From assembly GCA_016702605.1 (NCBI GenBank), contig JADJDQ010000021.1:1612001-1676000 (forward strand): a stretch of DNA of 64,000 bases, in the 5' to 3' direction. Each line of letters opens with the position of its first letter. Positions within the stretch are counted from its first letter, which is position 1. The notes beneath the pieces were generated by a model. That model worked only from the letters and a program-made list of their open reading frames with translations. It had not been told where the DNA came from and ran no database searches. The stretch is from Candidatus Intricatilinea gracilis. Its GTDB lineage: Bacteria; Pseudomonadota; Gammaproteobacteria; Burkholderiales; Burkholderiaceae_C. The position numbers and the translations under genes are program-made. Of the stretch, positions 15,429-23,407 are shown piece after piece.

Positions 15429-17639
15429 ATGACCCAGTCCGTACAAGACAACTCCCCGAACAGCTACGACGACAACGAGATCGTCAACCCCTCGCCGAAC
15501 GTGCACCTCAACGACATCGTTGCAGCGCGCATGAGCCGGCGCCAGGTACTGCGCGGCGGCGTGGGTGCAACGACGTTCGCCCTGCTTGGCGGAGTCGGGC
15601 TCACTGCCTGTGGTGGTGGCGGCGACGACACACCCGCGGCACCAAGCGCGCTGGCACTTGGCTTCACAGCGGTGGACAAGAACCAGAACGACATCGTCAC
15701 GGTGCCGACCGGCTATCAGGTGTCCATCGTTCATGCCCTGGGAGACCCGCAACACTTCGGCGATACGTCCTGGGCCGGCGATGGCAGTGAATCAGCCGAC
15801 TCGTACAACCGCCGCATCGGCGATGGCCACGACGGCATGCACTACTTCGGCCTGTCTGAGACAGGCAAGTACGAACCGACGCGTTCGGACCGCGGCCTGC
15901 TCTGTGTCAACCATGAATACGTTGTGGCGCCCTTCGTGCTGCACCCGGCGTTCAGCGCCGGCTACAACGGCGTGGGTTTCGCGTCGTTTGCAGCAGGCAC
16001 GGTGCGTGTGGCCGCTGAGGTAGACAAGGAAATAGCCGCTCACGGTGTGAGCATCACCGAGATCAAGCGTGGCAGCACCGGCACCGCCATGACGATGTCG
16101 CGTGGCTCGCGCTACAACCGTCGCATCACCTCGGCCACGACCATGGACTTCACCGGCCCGGTGCGTGGCTCGGATCTGGTCAAGACGAAGTTCTCGCCCG
16201 CCGGCACACAGACCCGCGGCACCAACAACAACTGTGCCAACGGCTACACCCCCTGGGGCACTTACCTGACCTGCGAGGAGAACTTCCTCAACGTCATCAG
16301 TCGTGGTGGTGATGCCGCCCTGCGCAGCGCCAAGGAAGTGACCTCGATGGCACGTTACGGCCTGCCTGCCAACCGCCGCAGCCCGTATCAGTGGGACAGC
16401 GTTGGCCCGGCTGACGAGTACGCGCGCTTCAGTTCGACCGCCACCGCTGCCAGCGCCGATCTGGACTTCCGCAACACCATCAACACGTTCGGCTGGGTGG
16501 TAGAGATCGACCCGTTCAATCCGGACTCGGTGCCCGCCAAGCGCACGACGATGGGTCGTTTCAACCATGAAGGCGCCTGGCCGGCGCCCGCCGTGGTGGG
16601 CAAGCCCATCGTGATCTATTCGGGTGACGACGCGCGCAACGAATACATCTACAAGTACGTCTCGACCGCCAACTGGGACGCCGCCGACCTGAACGGTGGC
16701 ATGGCCGCAGGCGCCAAGTACCTGGACAACGGCAAGCTTTATGTCGCCAAGTTCAATGCCGACGGCACGGGCAGCTGGGTCGAACTGAGCTTCGGCGTCA
16801 ACGGACTGGACGCCACCAACACGCTGTACGCGTTTGCCGATCAGGCCGACGTGCTGGTCAATGCACGACTGGCGGCCGACTCGGTCGGTGCGACCAAGAT
16901 GGACCGTCCGGAATGGGGAGCAGTGCACCCGACACTGTCCGAGGTCTACATGACCCTGACAAACAACAACGCCTCCAACCGCGTCGACCCTGCGTCGGTA
17001 GCCCCGTTGACCGGCCGTCAGGCCAAGCCCGACGCAGCCAACCCGCGTTGGTACGACGATGGTGAAGGCAATCGAGGCAACCCCAACGGACACATCATCC
17101 GCTGGAAGGAAACCGGCGCAACGGCCTTCGCCTGGGACATCTACCTCTTCGGCGCCGAGAACGATGCCGCTGCCAACGTGAACCTGTCGAACCTGACGGC
17201 GGTGAACGACTTCTCGAGCCCGGACGGCGCCTGCTTCGACCAGCGCGGCGTGTTGTGGATCCAGACCGACGACGGCGCCTACACCGACGTCACCAACTGC
17301 ATGTTGCTGGCCGCCCTGCCCGGCAAGGTGGGTGACGGTGGCCCGGCCACGGCAGTCGGTGGCACGGCGACCATCAAGGGTGCCGATGCGACGGCCGATA
17401 ACCTGCGCCGATTCCTGGTCGGCCCGAAGGACTGCGAGATCACCGGCTTTGCCATCACTCCGGATGCCAAGACGATGTTCATCAACGTCCAGCATCCCGG
17501 CGAAAGCAGCGCCGACCAAGGCGCTGGCTTGATCAGCCATTGGCCCGACAGCCAGACCACGGCGGCTTCCACGAAACGCCCGCGTTCTGCCACGGTGTGT
17601 GTGGCGCGTACCAACGGCGGAGAGATCGGCCTGACCTGA
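15429..17639 (+). CDS. phoX: PhoX-family alkaline phosphatase, Tat-exported
   Basis: Calcium/iron-dependent alkaline phosphatase of the PhoX (DUF839) family, 736 residues, releasing phosphate from organic esters outside the cytoplasm. The N-terminus has a cytosolic lead of about 35 residues, then the twin-arginine motif SRRQVLRGG and a hydrophobic stretch ending LTACGGGGDD, a possible lipobox. The family landmarks are visible: CVNHEYV, TPWGTYLTCEENF, GRFNHEGAW, YSGDDARNEYIYKYVS and, near the C-terminus, FINVQHPGE. The RBS AGGAAC precedes ATG 15429. It is followed by a strong bidirectional terminator. With PhoD, the cell has two secreted phosphatases within 15 kb, both with Pho boxes. Confidence 0.95.
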   Translation: MTQSVQDNSPNSYDDNEIVNPSPNVHLNDIVAARMSRRQVLRGGVGATTFALLGGVGLTACGGGGDDTPAAPSALALGFTAVDKNQNDIVTVPTGYQVSIVHALGDPQHFGDTSWAGDGSESADSYNRRIGDGHDGMHYFGLSETGKYEPTRSDRGLLCVNHEYVVAPFVLHPAFSAGYNGVGFASFAAGTVRVAAEVDKEIAAHGVSITEIKRGSTGTAMTMSRGSRYNRRITSATTMDFTGPVRGSDLVKTKFSPAGTQTRGTNNNCANGYTPWGTYLTCEENFLNVISRGGDAALRSAKEVTSMARYGLPANRRSPYQWDSVGPADEYARFSSTATAASADLDFRNTINTFGWVVEIDPFNPDSVPAKRTTMGRFNHEGAWPAPAVVGKPIVIYSGDDARNEYIYKYVSTANWDAADLNGGMAAGAKYLDNGKLYVAKFNADGTGSWVELSFGVNGLDATNTLYAFADQADVLVNARLAADSVGATKMDRPEWGAVHPTLSEVYMTLTNNNASNRVDPASVAPLTGRQAKPDAANPRWYDDGEGNRGNPNGHIIRWKETGATAFAWDIYLFGAENDAAANVNLSNLTAVNDFSSPDGACFDQRGVLWIQTDDGAYTDVTNCMLLAALPGKVGDGGPATAVGGTATIKGADATADNLRRFLVGPKDCEITGFAITPDAKTMFINVQHPGESSADQGAGLISHWPDSQTTAASTKRPRSATVCVARTNGGEIGLT

Positions 17640-17655
17640 TCGATCGATGCCACGA

Positions 17656-17682
17656 ACAAGGCGGGCCTCAGGCCCGCCTTGT
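17656..17682. terminator. Terminator hairpin after phoX, shared with ppx
   Basis: A perfect 12-bp stem (17656-17667 with 17671-17682) with a 3-base TCA loop stands between the convergent ends of phoX and ppx. The T-run is short, so strength is uncertain. Confidence 0.75.
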
Positions 17683-17807
17683 CGATGTCAGCACAGATTG
17701 CCCGTGGAGGTCGCGGTCGACGCGCGTGATGCGACGTGATCTCTGATCAAGCGCCAAGCCCGAGGTCGCCACCTGGCGCGCATCAGGCCCGCCGCGGGAC
17801 CACGCGA

Positions 17808-19394
17808 TCAACCGAGTTGCAGCGTCAGATCACCGGTGCGGGCCCAGGCCTGCGCTTCTTCGCGCAGCAGGTACATGCCGCGTGGGTTGGCTGCGGCCCA
17901 GGCTGGATCGAGTGTCAAGGTCGCAACCGACCCACTCAGCGTGATGTGTGGTGGTGCTTCGAGCAAGACACACCGTGCGTGGCAGAACAATACGGCCAGC
18001 CGCAGGGCCAGCACCTGCACTGCACGGCGCGGCTGGGCGAGCAACGCCTCGATCTTGCGCAGGCCGCCGCGCTGGCCCAGCACCACGTCGGCGATACGAC
18101 GCTGCTGGCTTTGCGAGAAGCCCGGCGCATCGATATGGGCCAGCAGATAGGCGCTGTGGCGATGGTGGTCGTGGTGCGACACACTCATGCCGATCTCGTG
18201 CAGATCGGCGGCCCAGGCCAGTTCCTGGCGCGCCTCGAACGGTGGCTCAACCACCAGTTGATCGAACAAGGCCAGGGCAAGCACTTGCACCCGCCTGGCC
18301 TGCTGCAGGTCGACCTGGAACCGTTGCTGCAGGTCGGCCACGGTGTCGTCGCGCCAGCCCTGGCTGTTGTGTTCACGTTCGGCACGGATACGTTCAGCCA
18401 GATCGAAGACCACGCCCTGCCGCAAGGCCGCACGGGTGGGTCGCAGTTCGGCGATGCCGAACTCGGCGAACAACGCGGCCAGGATGGCCAGTCCACCGGG
18501 CAACACGGCGCGGCGTTCGTCGCGCAGACCTTCGAGCGAAAGCGCCTGCACCGAGCCAGCCGCGACACATTGGCGGATGCACCAGCGCAGGCCGTCGGGT
18601 GTGATGTCGCCGTCGCTGCGGCCATTGGCGGCCAGCAACTGGCTCACGGCACTGGCCGTGCCCGACGAGCCGAGTGCGTCGGTCCAGCGCTCGTGGCTGA
18701 AGGCCTGCACGGCTTCTTCGAACTCGGCACCGGCGGCGGTCTGCGCCTGGCGAAAGGCGAGTTCGGTGCAGCGGCCGTCCGGAAAGAAACGCTCCGACAG
18801 ACTCACGCTGCCGACCTGGAACGACTCGGCCAACCTGGGCGTCTGCCCATGGCCGAGGATGAGTTCGGTCGAGCGCCCACCGATGTCGACCACCAGGCGA
18901 GCATGTTGTGCCGGCTCGAGGCGCGACACACCGGCGTAGATCAGGCGCGCCTCTTCGCGGCCCGAGATCACCTCGATCGGATAGCCCAGCACCTGCTCGG
19001 CTCGGGCCAGAAAGTCATCGCGGTTGCGTGCCTCGCGCAGTGTCTGGGTGGCCACGGCGCGCAACTGCACCGCCGGCAGTCCGCCCAGCCGTTGGCGGAA
19101 ACGCGCCAGGCAGGCCAGGCCCCGCCCCACCGCCTCGGGGCTGAGGCGGCCCTGGCTGTCGATGCCGCCGCCCAGTCGCACCATGTCCTTGAGGTAGGCG
19201 ATGCGGCGGTACTCACCCTCGCGGATCTGGGCCAGTTCGAGCCGGAAGCTGTTGGAGCCGATGTCGATGGCCGCGAGCACACCGCGCCAATGGGTGCCGT
19301 GTGCCGGCGCGGCCTGCGCCATGGGTGAGCTGAGTGGCGGCACCGCGCCGTCGAACACCGAATCCTGGCCAAGCACCGTATCGTGGGCACTCAT
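17808..19394 (-). CDS. ppx: Exopolyphosphatase (Ppx/GppA family)
   Basis: Removes terminal phosphates from polyphosphate (Ppx) or acts on pppGpp (GppA). The product is about 528 residues from ATG 19394; the longer frame (to 19442) adds 16 residues without homologous character. An ASKHA ATPase-like region starts with AAIDIGSNSFRLELAQI, then VATQTLREARN, ISGREEARLIYAGV, VDIGGRSTELI and GSSGTASAVSQ. From about residue 320 there is the C-terminal HD-like helical domain with WAADLHEIGMSVSHHDHHRHSAYLL. This full architecture favours Ppx. Upstream is a Pho box on the same strand. A stand-alone relative of its C-terminal domain is encoded at 22546-23346. Confidence 0.93.
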   Translation of the reverse strand: MSAHDTVLGQDSVFDGAVPPLSSPMAQAAPAHGTHWRGVLAAIDIGSNSFRLELAQIREGEYRRIAYLKDMVRLGGGIDSQGRLSPEAVGRGLACLARFRQRLGGLPAVQLRAVATQTLREARNRDDFLARAEQVLGYPIEVISGREEARLIYAGVSRLEPAQHARLVVDIGGRSTELILGHGQTPRLAESFQVGSVSLSERFFPDGRCTELAFRQAQTAAGAEFEEAVQAFSHERWTDALGSSGTASAVSQLLAANGRSDGDITPDGLRWCIRQCVAAGSVQALSLEGLRDERRAVLPGGLAILAALFAEFGIAELRPTRAALRQGVVFDLAERIRAEREHNSQGWRDDTVADLQQRFQVDLQQARRVQVLALALFDQLVVEPPFEARQELAWAADLHEIGMSVSHHDHHRHSAYLLAHIDAPGFSQSQQRRIADVVLGQRGGLRKIEALLAQPRRAVQVLALRLAVLFCHARCVLLEAPPHITLSGSVATLTLDPAWAAANPRGMYLLREEAQAWARTGDLTLQLG

Positions 19395-19477
19395 GCCGCA
19401 ACCTCGACCAGGGACACACGAACGTTGACCATGCTGCGACACCGCAAACTGCTAAAAACAGCAGCTTAGAGCGCGAA

Positions 19478-19495
19478 TGTGACAGAACGATGGCA
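19478..19495 (-). promoter_or_regulatory. Pho box upstream of ppx
   Basis: On the minus strand GCCAT and GTCAC half-sites are 11 bp apart (plus 19490-19494 and 19479-19483), about 85 bp before the chosen ppx start. Confidence 0.5.
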
Positions 19496-19544
19496 GTTTG
19501 CCAGGGCGTGACAGCGGTGCGCCCAGCGTCACGCACCCGGGTGA

Positions 19545-20177
19545 TCAAGCGCTCTTGGGGCGCCCGGTCTTGAGCGGCGGCACGGCTTGCAGCGCGGCGA
19601 GCAGGGTCTCGTCGTTCATGGCGGCCAGGGTGGCGACACCGGCGCGCAGCAACTCACTCTTCTTGACATGGTGTGCCAGCGCCAGAGCACGGCGCTTGAG
19701 TGCGCTGAGTTGTGTGTATTCGAGCTCGGGCATGGTGAAACTGTCGCGCACCAGCTTGACCTTGGGCGCCTCGGCCCGGGCCACATCTGCAACCGTCCTG
19801 GCCTTGGCGGTCTTGACCGCCTTGGTCGCCTTGGCCGGCGGCGCTGCCGCCACCTTGGCCTTGACTGGCTTGACCGCTTTCACGGGCTTGACCACTTTTG
19901 CTGCCTTGACAGGTTTGGCGGTTTCCGTCGCCTTGGCCACCTTGGCCGGCTTGGCAGGCTTGGCCGCCTTGTCGGCCTGGGCTACCTGAGCAGGCTTGGC
20001 GAGCTTGGCAGGTTTCTTGTCAGCCGGCGCGTCAACAACAGCGGCGGCTTGCTTGCGGGCGGCCTTGGGCGCCGCGGCCTTCTTGACGGCCGCTTGCGGC
20101 GCGGCCACCGCGACTTCGGGTGTGGCAGCGGGCGCGGGTACGGCGGCCGGTGTGGACGGGCTGGTCGGACTGTTCAT
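19545..20177 (-). CDS. Lys/Ala/Pro-rich histone-like protein
   Basis: A 210-residue protein with two parts. Residues 1 to about 130 are low-complexity Lys, Ala, Pro and Val with repeats such as AKPAKPAKVAKA and KPVKAVKPVKAK, resembling histone H1 tails. The last 80 residues are an ordered domain: KVKLVRDSFTMPELEY, KKSELLRAGVATLAAM, ending PPLKTGRPKSA, known from many betaproteobacterial histone-like (KAP-type) proteins. ATG 20177 is chosen since GGAG lies 6 bases before it; ATG 20183 abuts the same site. It probably binds DNA or another polyanion. Its place between ppx and ppk1/plcP makes polyphosphate granule binding an attractive idea, but that is inference. No Pho box was found for it. Confidence 0.85.
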   Translation of the reverse strand: MNSPTSPSTPAAVPAPAATPEVAVAAPQAAVKKAAAPKAARKQAAAVVDAPADKKPAKLAKPAQVAQADKAAKPAKPAKVAKATETAKPVKAAKVVKPVKAVKPVKAKVAAAPPAKATKAVKTAKARTVADVARAEAPKVKLVRDSFTMPELEYTQLSALKRRALALAHHVKKSELLRAGVATLAAMNDETLLAALQAVPPLKTGRPKSA

Positions 20178-20195
20178 GGTCATCTCCTGGTATTG

Positions 20196-20217
20196 AAGTA
20201 AACAGTATAAATCGTTT
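20196..20217. promoter_or_regulatory. Inverted repeat in the promoter of the histone-like gene
   Basis: GTAAAC (20196-20201) and GTTTAC (20212-20217) flank an AT-rich spacer containing a TATACT-like -10 on the minus strand. It is one of the few AT-rich spots in this region, so it is probably promoter plus operator of the histone-like gene. Confidence 0.4.
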
Positions 20218-20264
20218 ACACCAACAACCAGGCACACTCGGCCGAGCCGATGGCAGCGCGGCGA

Positions 20265-21509
20265 TCAGTCGTCGCCCCGCCCCCTGAACGCCAGCCAGGC
20301 CGCAATCAGCGTGAAGGTGATGACGATGGCGACGATGACCAGAAAGCCGTGCTGATAGTCGGCCAGTGGTATGCCGCCCACGTTCATGCCCAGCAAGCCG
20401 GCGATGATGTTGATCGGCAGCGCCAGCACGGTGACGATGGTCAACACGAACAGGCTGCGGCCGTTTTGTTCGTTGACCTCGGCCGCGACCTCTTCCTGCA
20501 GCAGCTTGACACGTTCCTGCAGCGCCACCATGTCGCGCAACACCACCGAGAACTCCTCGGTCGCGTCACGCAGGTCCTGGCCATCGAGCTCGGCCATCCA
20601 CGCCGGTGGATGTTGCAGCAGCCGAAACAGCGCCGCCGGTTCGGGCAACAACAGGCGCTGCAGGCGCACCAGCAACCTTCGCATGGCGCCCAGCCTGGCC
20701 CGTTTGTGCGCCAGCCGGCCGGCGAGCAGGCGATCCTCGACCTCGTCGACCCGGGCGGTGGCCTGGCGCACCAGATCGACCAGCACATCGGCCTGGCGGC
20801 GCAGCAGCTGCGCCAGCAGGTCGGCGGGTGAACGCACCGGCTCGCCGTCTCGCACCGCCACCCGCAACTGGTCGATCGACCGCAAGGGTGTGCGCCGCCC
20901 GGTGATGAAGACCCGTTCGTTCAGGCAGATCCACAAGGTGGCGGTGTCCGATGGCTCGAAGGCAAAGTCGAACTGCAGATCGTTCACCACCGCCAGCAAG
21001 GCCTGCTCGAACCGTTCGACGCGGGTCGAATGCAGCCCGCCGCGCAAGGTCTCGAAAAACGCCTCGGGCAGATCGGCATGGCGCGCCAGCCAGCGTTCGG
21101 CGTTGGCATGCGCCAGGTTGAAGTGCAGCCAGATGAAGCCGGGGTCGGTGGCGTCAGCCGTAGTCTCGGGCGGCGCCGCTGGCCCGTTGGCGTGTGTCTC
21201 GGCCGAAGCACTGCTGTCGTCGGATGCCAGCAGGGCCACAGCCTCGCCCAGGTGTGCGAGCCAACTTTCGGCCCGAGCAGCGTCGATGGCACGTGCACGC
21301 AGGCCGGCGTCGTCCCCCTGGGCCTCGTCGACCCCTGCGGCGTCGAAGTGGTAGCCCCAGATCAATCCGGTGTCGTCGCTGCCGTAAGGCCCGGGCCGCA
21401 GCGGCGTTCCGCCTGGGCCGGCTGGCACGGCGCTGTCGCGCACGGGCTTGCTGAAGAGGTCGTTGAACATGGCCATGGCGTCGATGCTGAGGCATGAAGT
21501 CTGCCGCAT
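20265..21509 (-). CDS. CorA/ZntB-family divalent cation transporter
   Basis: Pentameric inner-membrane channel-type transporter for Mg2+, Co2+ or Zn2+. The product is about 414 residues from ATG 21509 (ATGs at 21542 and 21476 are alternatives; no clear RBS decides). The cytosolic domain includes VERFEQALLAVVNDLQF and RVFITGRRTPLRSID, followed by a long helix and two C-terminal membrane segments. The pore signature GMN is present in LLGMNVGGIPL. The GIP instead of GVP that follows is more ZntB-like, so substrate is open. An Ala/Pro/Ser-rich insertion near residues 95-125 is unusual. It diverges from plcP. Mg2+ import could serve polyphosphate, but no Pho box reads toward it. Confidence 0.88.
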   Translation of the reverse strand: MRQTSCLSIDAMAMFNDLFSKPVRDSAVPAGPGGTPLRPGPYGSDDTGLIWGYHFDAAGVDEAQGDDAGLRARAIDAARAESWLAHLGEAVALLASDDSSASAETHANGPAAPPETTADATDPGFIWLHFNLAHANAERWLARHADLPEAFFETLRGGLHSTRVERFEQALLAVVNDLQFDFAFEPSDTATLWICLNERVFITGRRTPLRSIDQLRVAVRDGEPVRSPADLLAQLLRRQADVLVDLVRQATARVDEVEDRLLAGRLAHKRARLGAMRRLLVRLQRLLLPEPAALFRLLQHPPAWMAELDGQDLRDATEEFSVVLRDMVALQERVKLLQEEVAAEVNEQNGRSLFVLTIVTVLALPINIIAGLLGMNVGGIPLADYQHGFLVIVAIVITFTLIAAWLAFRGRGDD

Positions 21510-21545
21510 GGTGATCGCCCCACGGTGAAGTTGTTGGCGCACGGC

Positions 21546-21564
21546 AAGTCACACAACCGTCATC
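21546..21564 (+). promoter_or_regulatory. Pho box upstream of plcP
   Basis: GTCAC (21548) and GTCAT (21559) are 11 bp apart; further GTCAG and GTCAT copies at 21573 and 21581 follow. The chosen plcP start at 21591 is only 27 bp downstream. Confidence 0.6.
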
Positions 21565-21590
21565 GTCCCATCGTCAGCTCGTCATCTGCC

Positions 21591-22526
21591 ATGCCGACCA
21601 TGCGTGGCATGAATGTGCCAGCACTCAACTTCCTGCGCCTGCCTGCCCACCTCGCAAGGTTTGCGGACAGCTCGCTGTCCGAGGCCGTGACACAGGAGCC
21701 GGTCGTGCCTGAACCCGCCACCAAACCGAGCACCCACCGCTTGTCGGTGCGCAGCGTGTTCATTTCGGATGTGCACCTGGGTACCCCAGGTTGCCAGGCC
21801 GAAGCGCTGCTGGACTTTCTGCGCACGGTGCATTGTGATCACCTCTACCTGGTAGGCGACATCGTCGACGGCTGGCAATTGCGCCGACGCTGGTTCTGGC
21901 CGCAGGCCCACAACGATGTGATGCAAAAGCTGCTGCGCAAGGCGCGCAAGGGCACACGTGTGGTGTTCGTGCCGGGCAACCACGACGAGTTCGCACGCAA
22001 ATACGTCGGCCTGCATTTCGGAGGTGTCGAGGTGGTGACCGACTGTGTACACACCACCGCCGACGGTCGCAAATACTGGATCACCCACGGCGATCTGTTC
22101 GACGGCGTCGTGCAGTGCCACCGCTGGTTGGCCCTGCTCGGCGACCAGGCCTACGAGTTCACGCTCAGGCTGAATCGCCACCTCAACTCGCTGCGCGCCC
22201 GTCTGGGCCTGCCCTACTGGTCGCTGTCGCGATACCTCAAGCTCAAGGTCAAGCGCGCCGTGAGTTTCATCGGTGACTTCGAGGAAGCCGTGGCGCGGGA
22301 AACCCGCAAGCGTGGTCTGGACGGTGTGATCTGCGGCCACATCCACCATGCCGAGTTGCGCCAGGTGGGCGGCATCACCTACGCCAACGACGGCGACTGG
22401 GTCGAAAGCCTCACGGCCCTGGTCGAACACGACGACGGCCGCCTAGAGATCATCGATTGGGCCGAGGATCTGCGCGCCCGCCGCCAGACGGCGGTTGCGG
22501 CCCTCGCCAGTTCGGTCGCGGCCTGA
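21591..22526 (+). CDS. plcP: PlcP-type phospholipase C (metallophosphoesterase)
   Basis: Calcineurin-like phosphoesterase of the PlcP group, often annotated as UDP-2,3-diacylglucosamine diphosphatase. In alphaproteobacteria PlcP hydrolyses phospholipids to diacylglycerol under phosphate starvation. Of about 311 residues, the first 55 are a variable leader, then come all metal motifs in order: FISDVHLG, VGDIVDGW, GNHDEFA, ITHGDLFDG and CGHIHHAE. The C-terminus TYANDGDWVESLTALVEH is characteristic of this group. Later ATGs at 21600 and 21609 are possible; the ATG at 21525 is excluded because it precedes the Pho box. It is followed by the Ppx-HD gene. Diacylglycerol from it would feed the GT4 and GT28 glycosyltransferases in this window. 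Confidence 0.88.
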   Translation: MPTMRGMNVPALNFLRLPAHLARFADSSLSEAVTQEPVVPEPATKPSTHRLSVRSVFISDVHLGTPGCQAEALLDFLRTVHCDHLYLVGDIVDGWQLRRRWFWPQAHNDVMQKLLRKARKGTRVVFVPGNHDEFARKYVGLHFGGVEVVTDCVHTTADGRKYWITHGDLFDGVVQCHRWLALLGDQAYEFTLRLNRHLNSLRARLGLPYWSLSRYLKLKVKRAVSFIGDFEEAVARETRKRGLDGVICGHIHHAELRQVGGITYANDGDWVESLTALVEHDDGRLEIIDWAEDLRARRQTAVAALASSVAA

Positions 22527-22545
22527 GGCCGACTGGCTCGCCATC

Positions 22546-23346
22546 ATGACCACACCAGCCTCACACGGCCGGGCCCGCGCTTTGGTCGACGCGGTCGCCC
22601 ACCCGGCACCCAGCGGCTGGGCAGTTGGCCGCGATTCGAAGATCGGTGTTTGTCAATCCGCGCTTTTCGACTTGCTGGAGCCCCGCCGCCCCGATCCAGC
22701 CAAGGTGGCCTGGATTCGGGGCACGCCCCTGCACACGGTCCGGCAGCGCGACGGCGAGCGCCTGTCCGATCTACAGGACCTGCGAGATCGCACCACCATG
22801 GCGCTGCAGCGACGTTTCGGTGTCGATGCTGGTCAGGCGACGCGGGTACGTCGTACTGCGCAATCGCTGTACGCCCAGTTGGCGCCACTGGCCGCCCACG
22901 AGCAGCAGCGCGAGCTGGGCTGGAGCGCCGATCTGCACGAGATCGGCTTGGCTGTGTCTCACCACGGTCACCATCACCACAGCGCCTACCTGCTGGAACA
23001 TGTCGACGCCGCAGGTTTCTCGCGAGCACAGCAGCGCCGGGTGACTCAGCTGGTGCTGGGGCAACGCGGCGGCTTGCGCAAATCGCGCGACCTGTGTTCG
23101 GACAGGGCGGGCGCCGTCCAGTTGCTCGCCCTGCGCTTGGCCGTGCTGCTTTGCCAGCCGCGCATCGATCCGCCCCAGGGTCTGCAGGTGGCGCTGGTCA
23201 CGCGACCCAAGGCCCGCACGCTGACTCTGCGCTGGCCCGCCAGCTGGGCCGTCGAACTGCAGCAAACGGTCCATCTGCTCGACAAGGAAGCCGTCAACTG
23301 GGCCGGCCTGGCAGATGTCGAGGTGAGCACCGGAGCGTTGAAATAG
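22546..23346 (+). CDS. Stand-alone Ppx C-terminal HD-like domain protein
   Basis: A 266-residue protein whose residues from about 95 onward match the C-terminal helical domain of the Ppx encoded at 17808-19394: ELGWSADLHEIGLAVSHH versus ELAWAADLHEIGMSVSHH, then HHHHSAYLLEHVDAAGFS and LVLGQRGGLRKS. The ASKHA catalytic half is absent; the first 90 residues look unrelated and carry no motif I know. In full-length Ppx this domain binds the polyphosphate chain, so this protein might bind polyphosphate without cleaving it at the usual site, or hydrolyse through its HD-like residues. It starts 20 bp after plcP and ends 60 bp before ppk1, so it is probably transcribed with plcP. Either a decayed duplicate or a specialised regulator; the open frame and conserved core favour the latter. 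Confidence 0.8.
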   Translation: MTTPASHGRARALVDAVAHPAPSGWAVGRDSKIGVCQSALFDLLEPRRPDPAKVAWIRGTPLHTVRQRDGERLSDLQDLRDRTTMALQRRFGVDAGQATRVRRTAQSLYAQLAPLAAHEQQRELGWSADLHEIGLAVSHHGHHHHSAYLLEHVDAAGFSRAQQRRVTQLVLGQRGGLRKSRDLCSDRAGAVQLLALRLAVLLCQPRIDPPQGLQVALVTRPKARTLTLRWPASWAVELQQTVHLLDKEAVNWAGLADVEVSTGALK

Positions 23347-23367
23347 TCACGCGCTGCGGCCAACCGA

Positions 23368-23386
23368 CTGTCACGAAACAGTCACG
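23368..23386 (+). promoter_or_regulatory. Pho box and promoter of ppk1
   Basis: Two perfect TCAC-type half-sites, CTGTCAC and CAGTCAC (GTCAC at 23370 and 23381), are 11 bp apart. A -10-like TAGCAT at 23396-23401 follows at PhoB spacing, 7 bases before the ATG, so the message would have a very short leader. Confidence 0.7.
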
Positions 23387-23407
23387 GCCGGTGCATAGCA
23401 TGCGGCC

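Noticed and set aside
15792..17540. 582-codon minus-strand open frame
   Set aside because: Antisense to phoX; no signal, motif or RBS.
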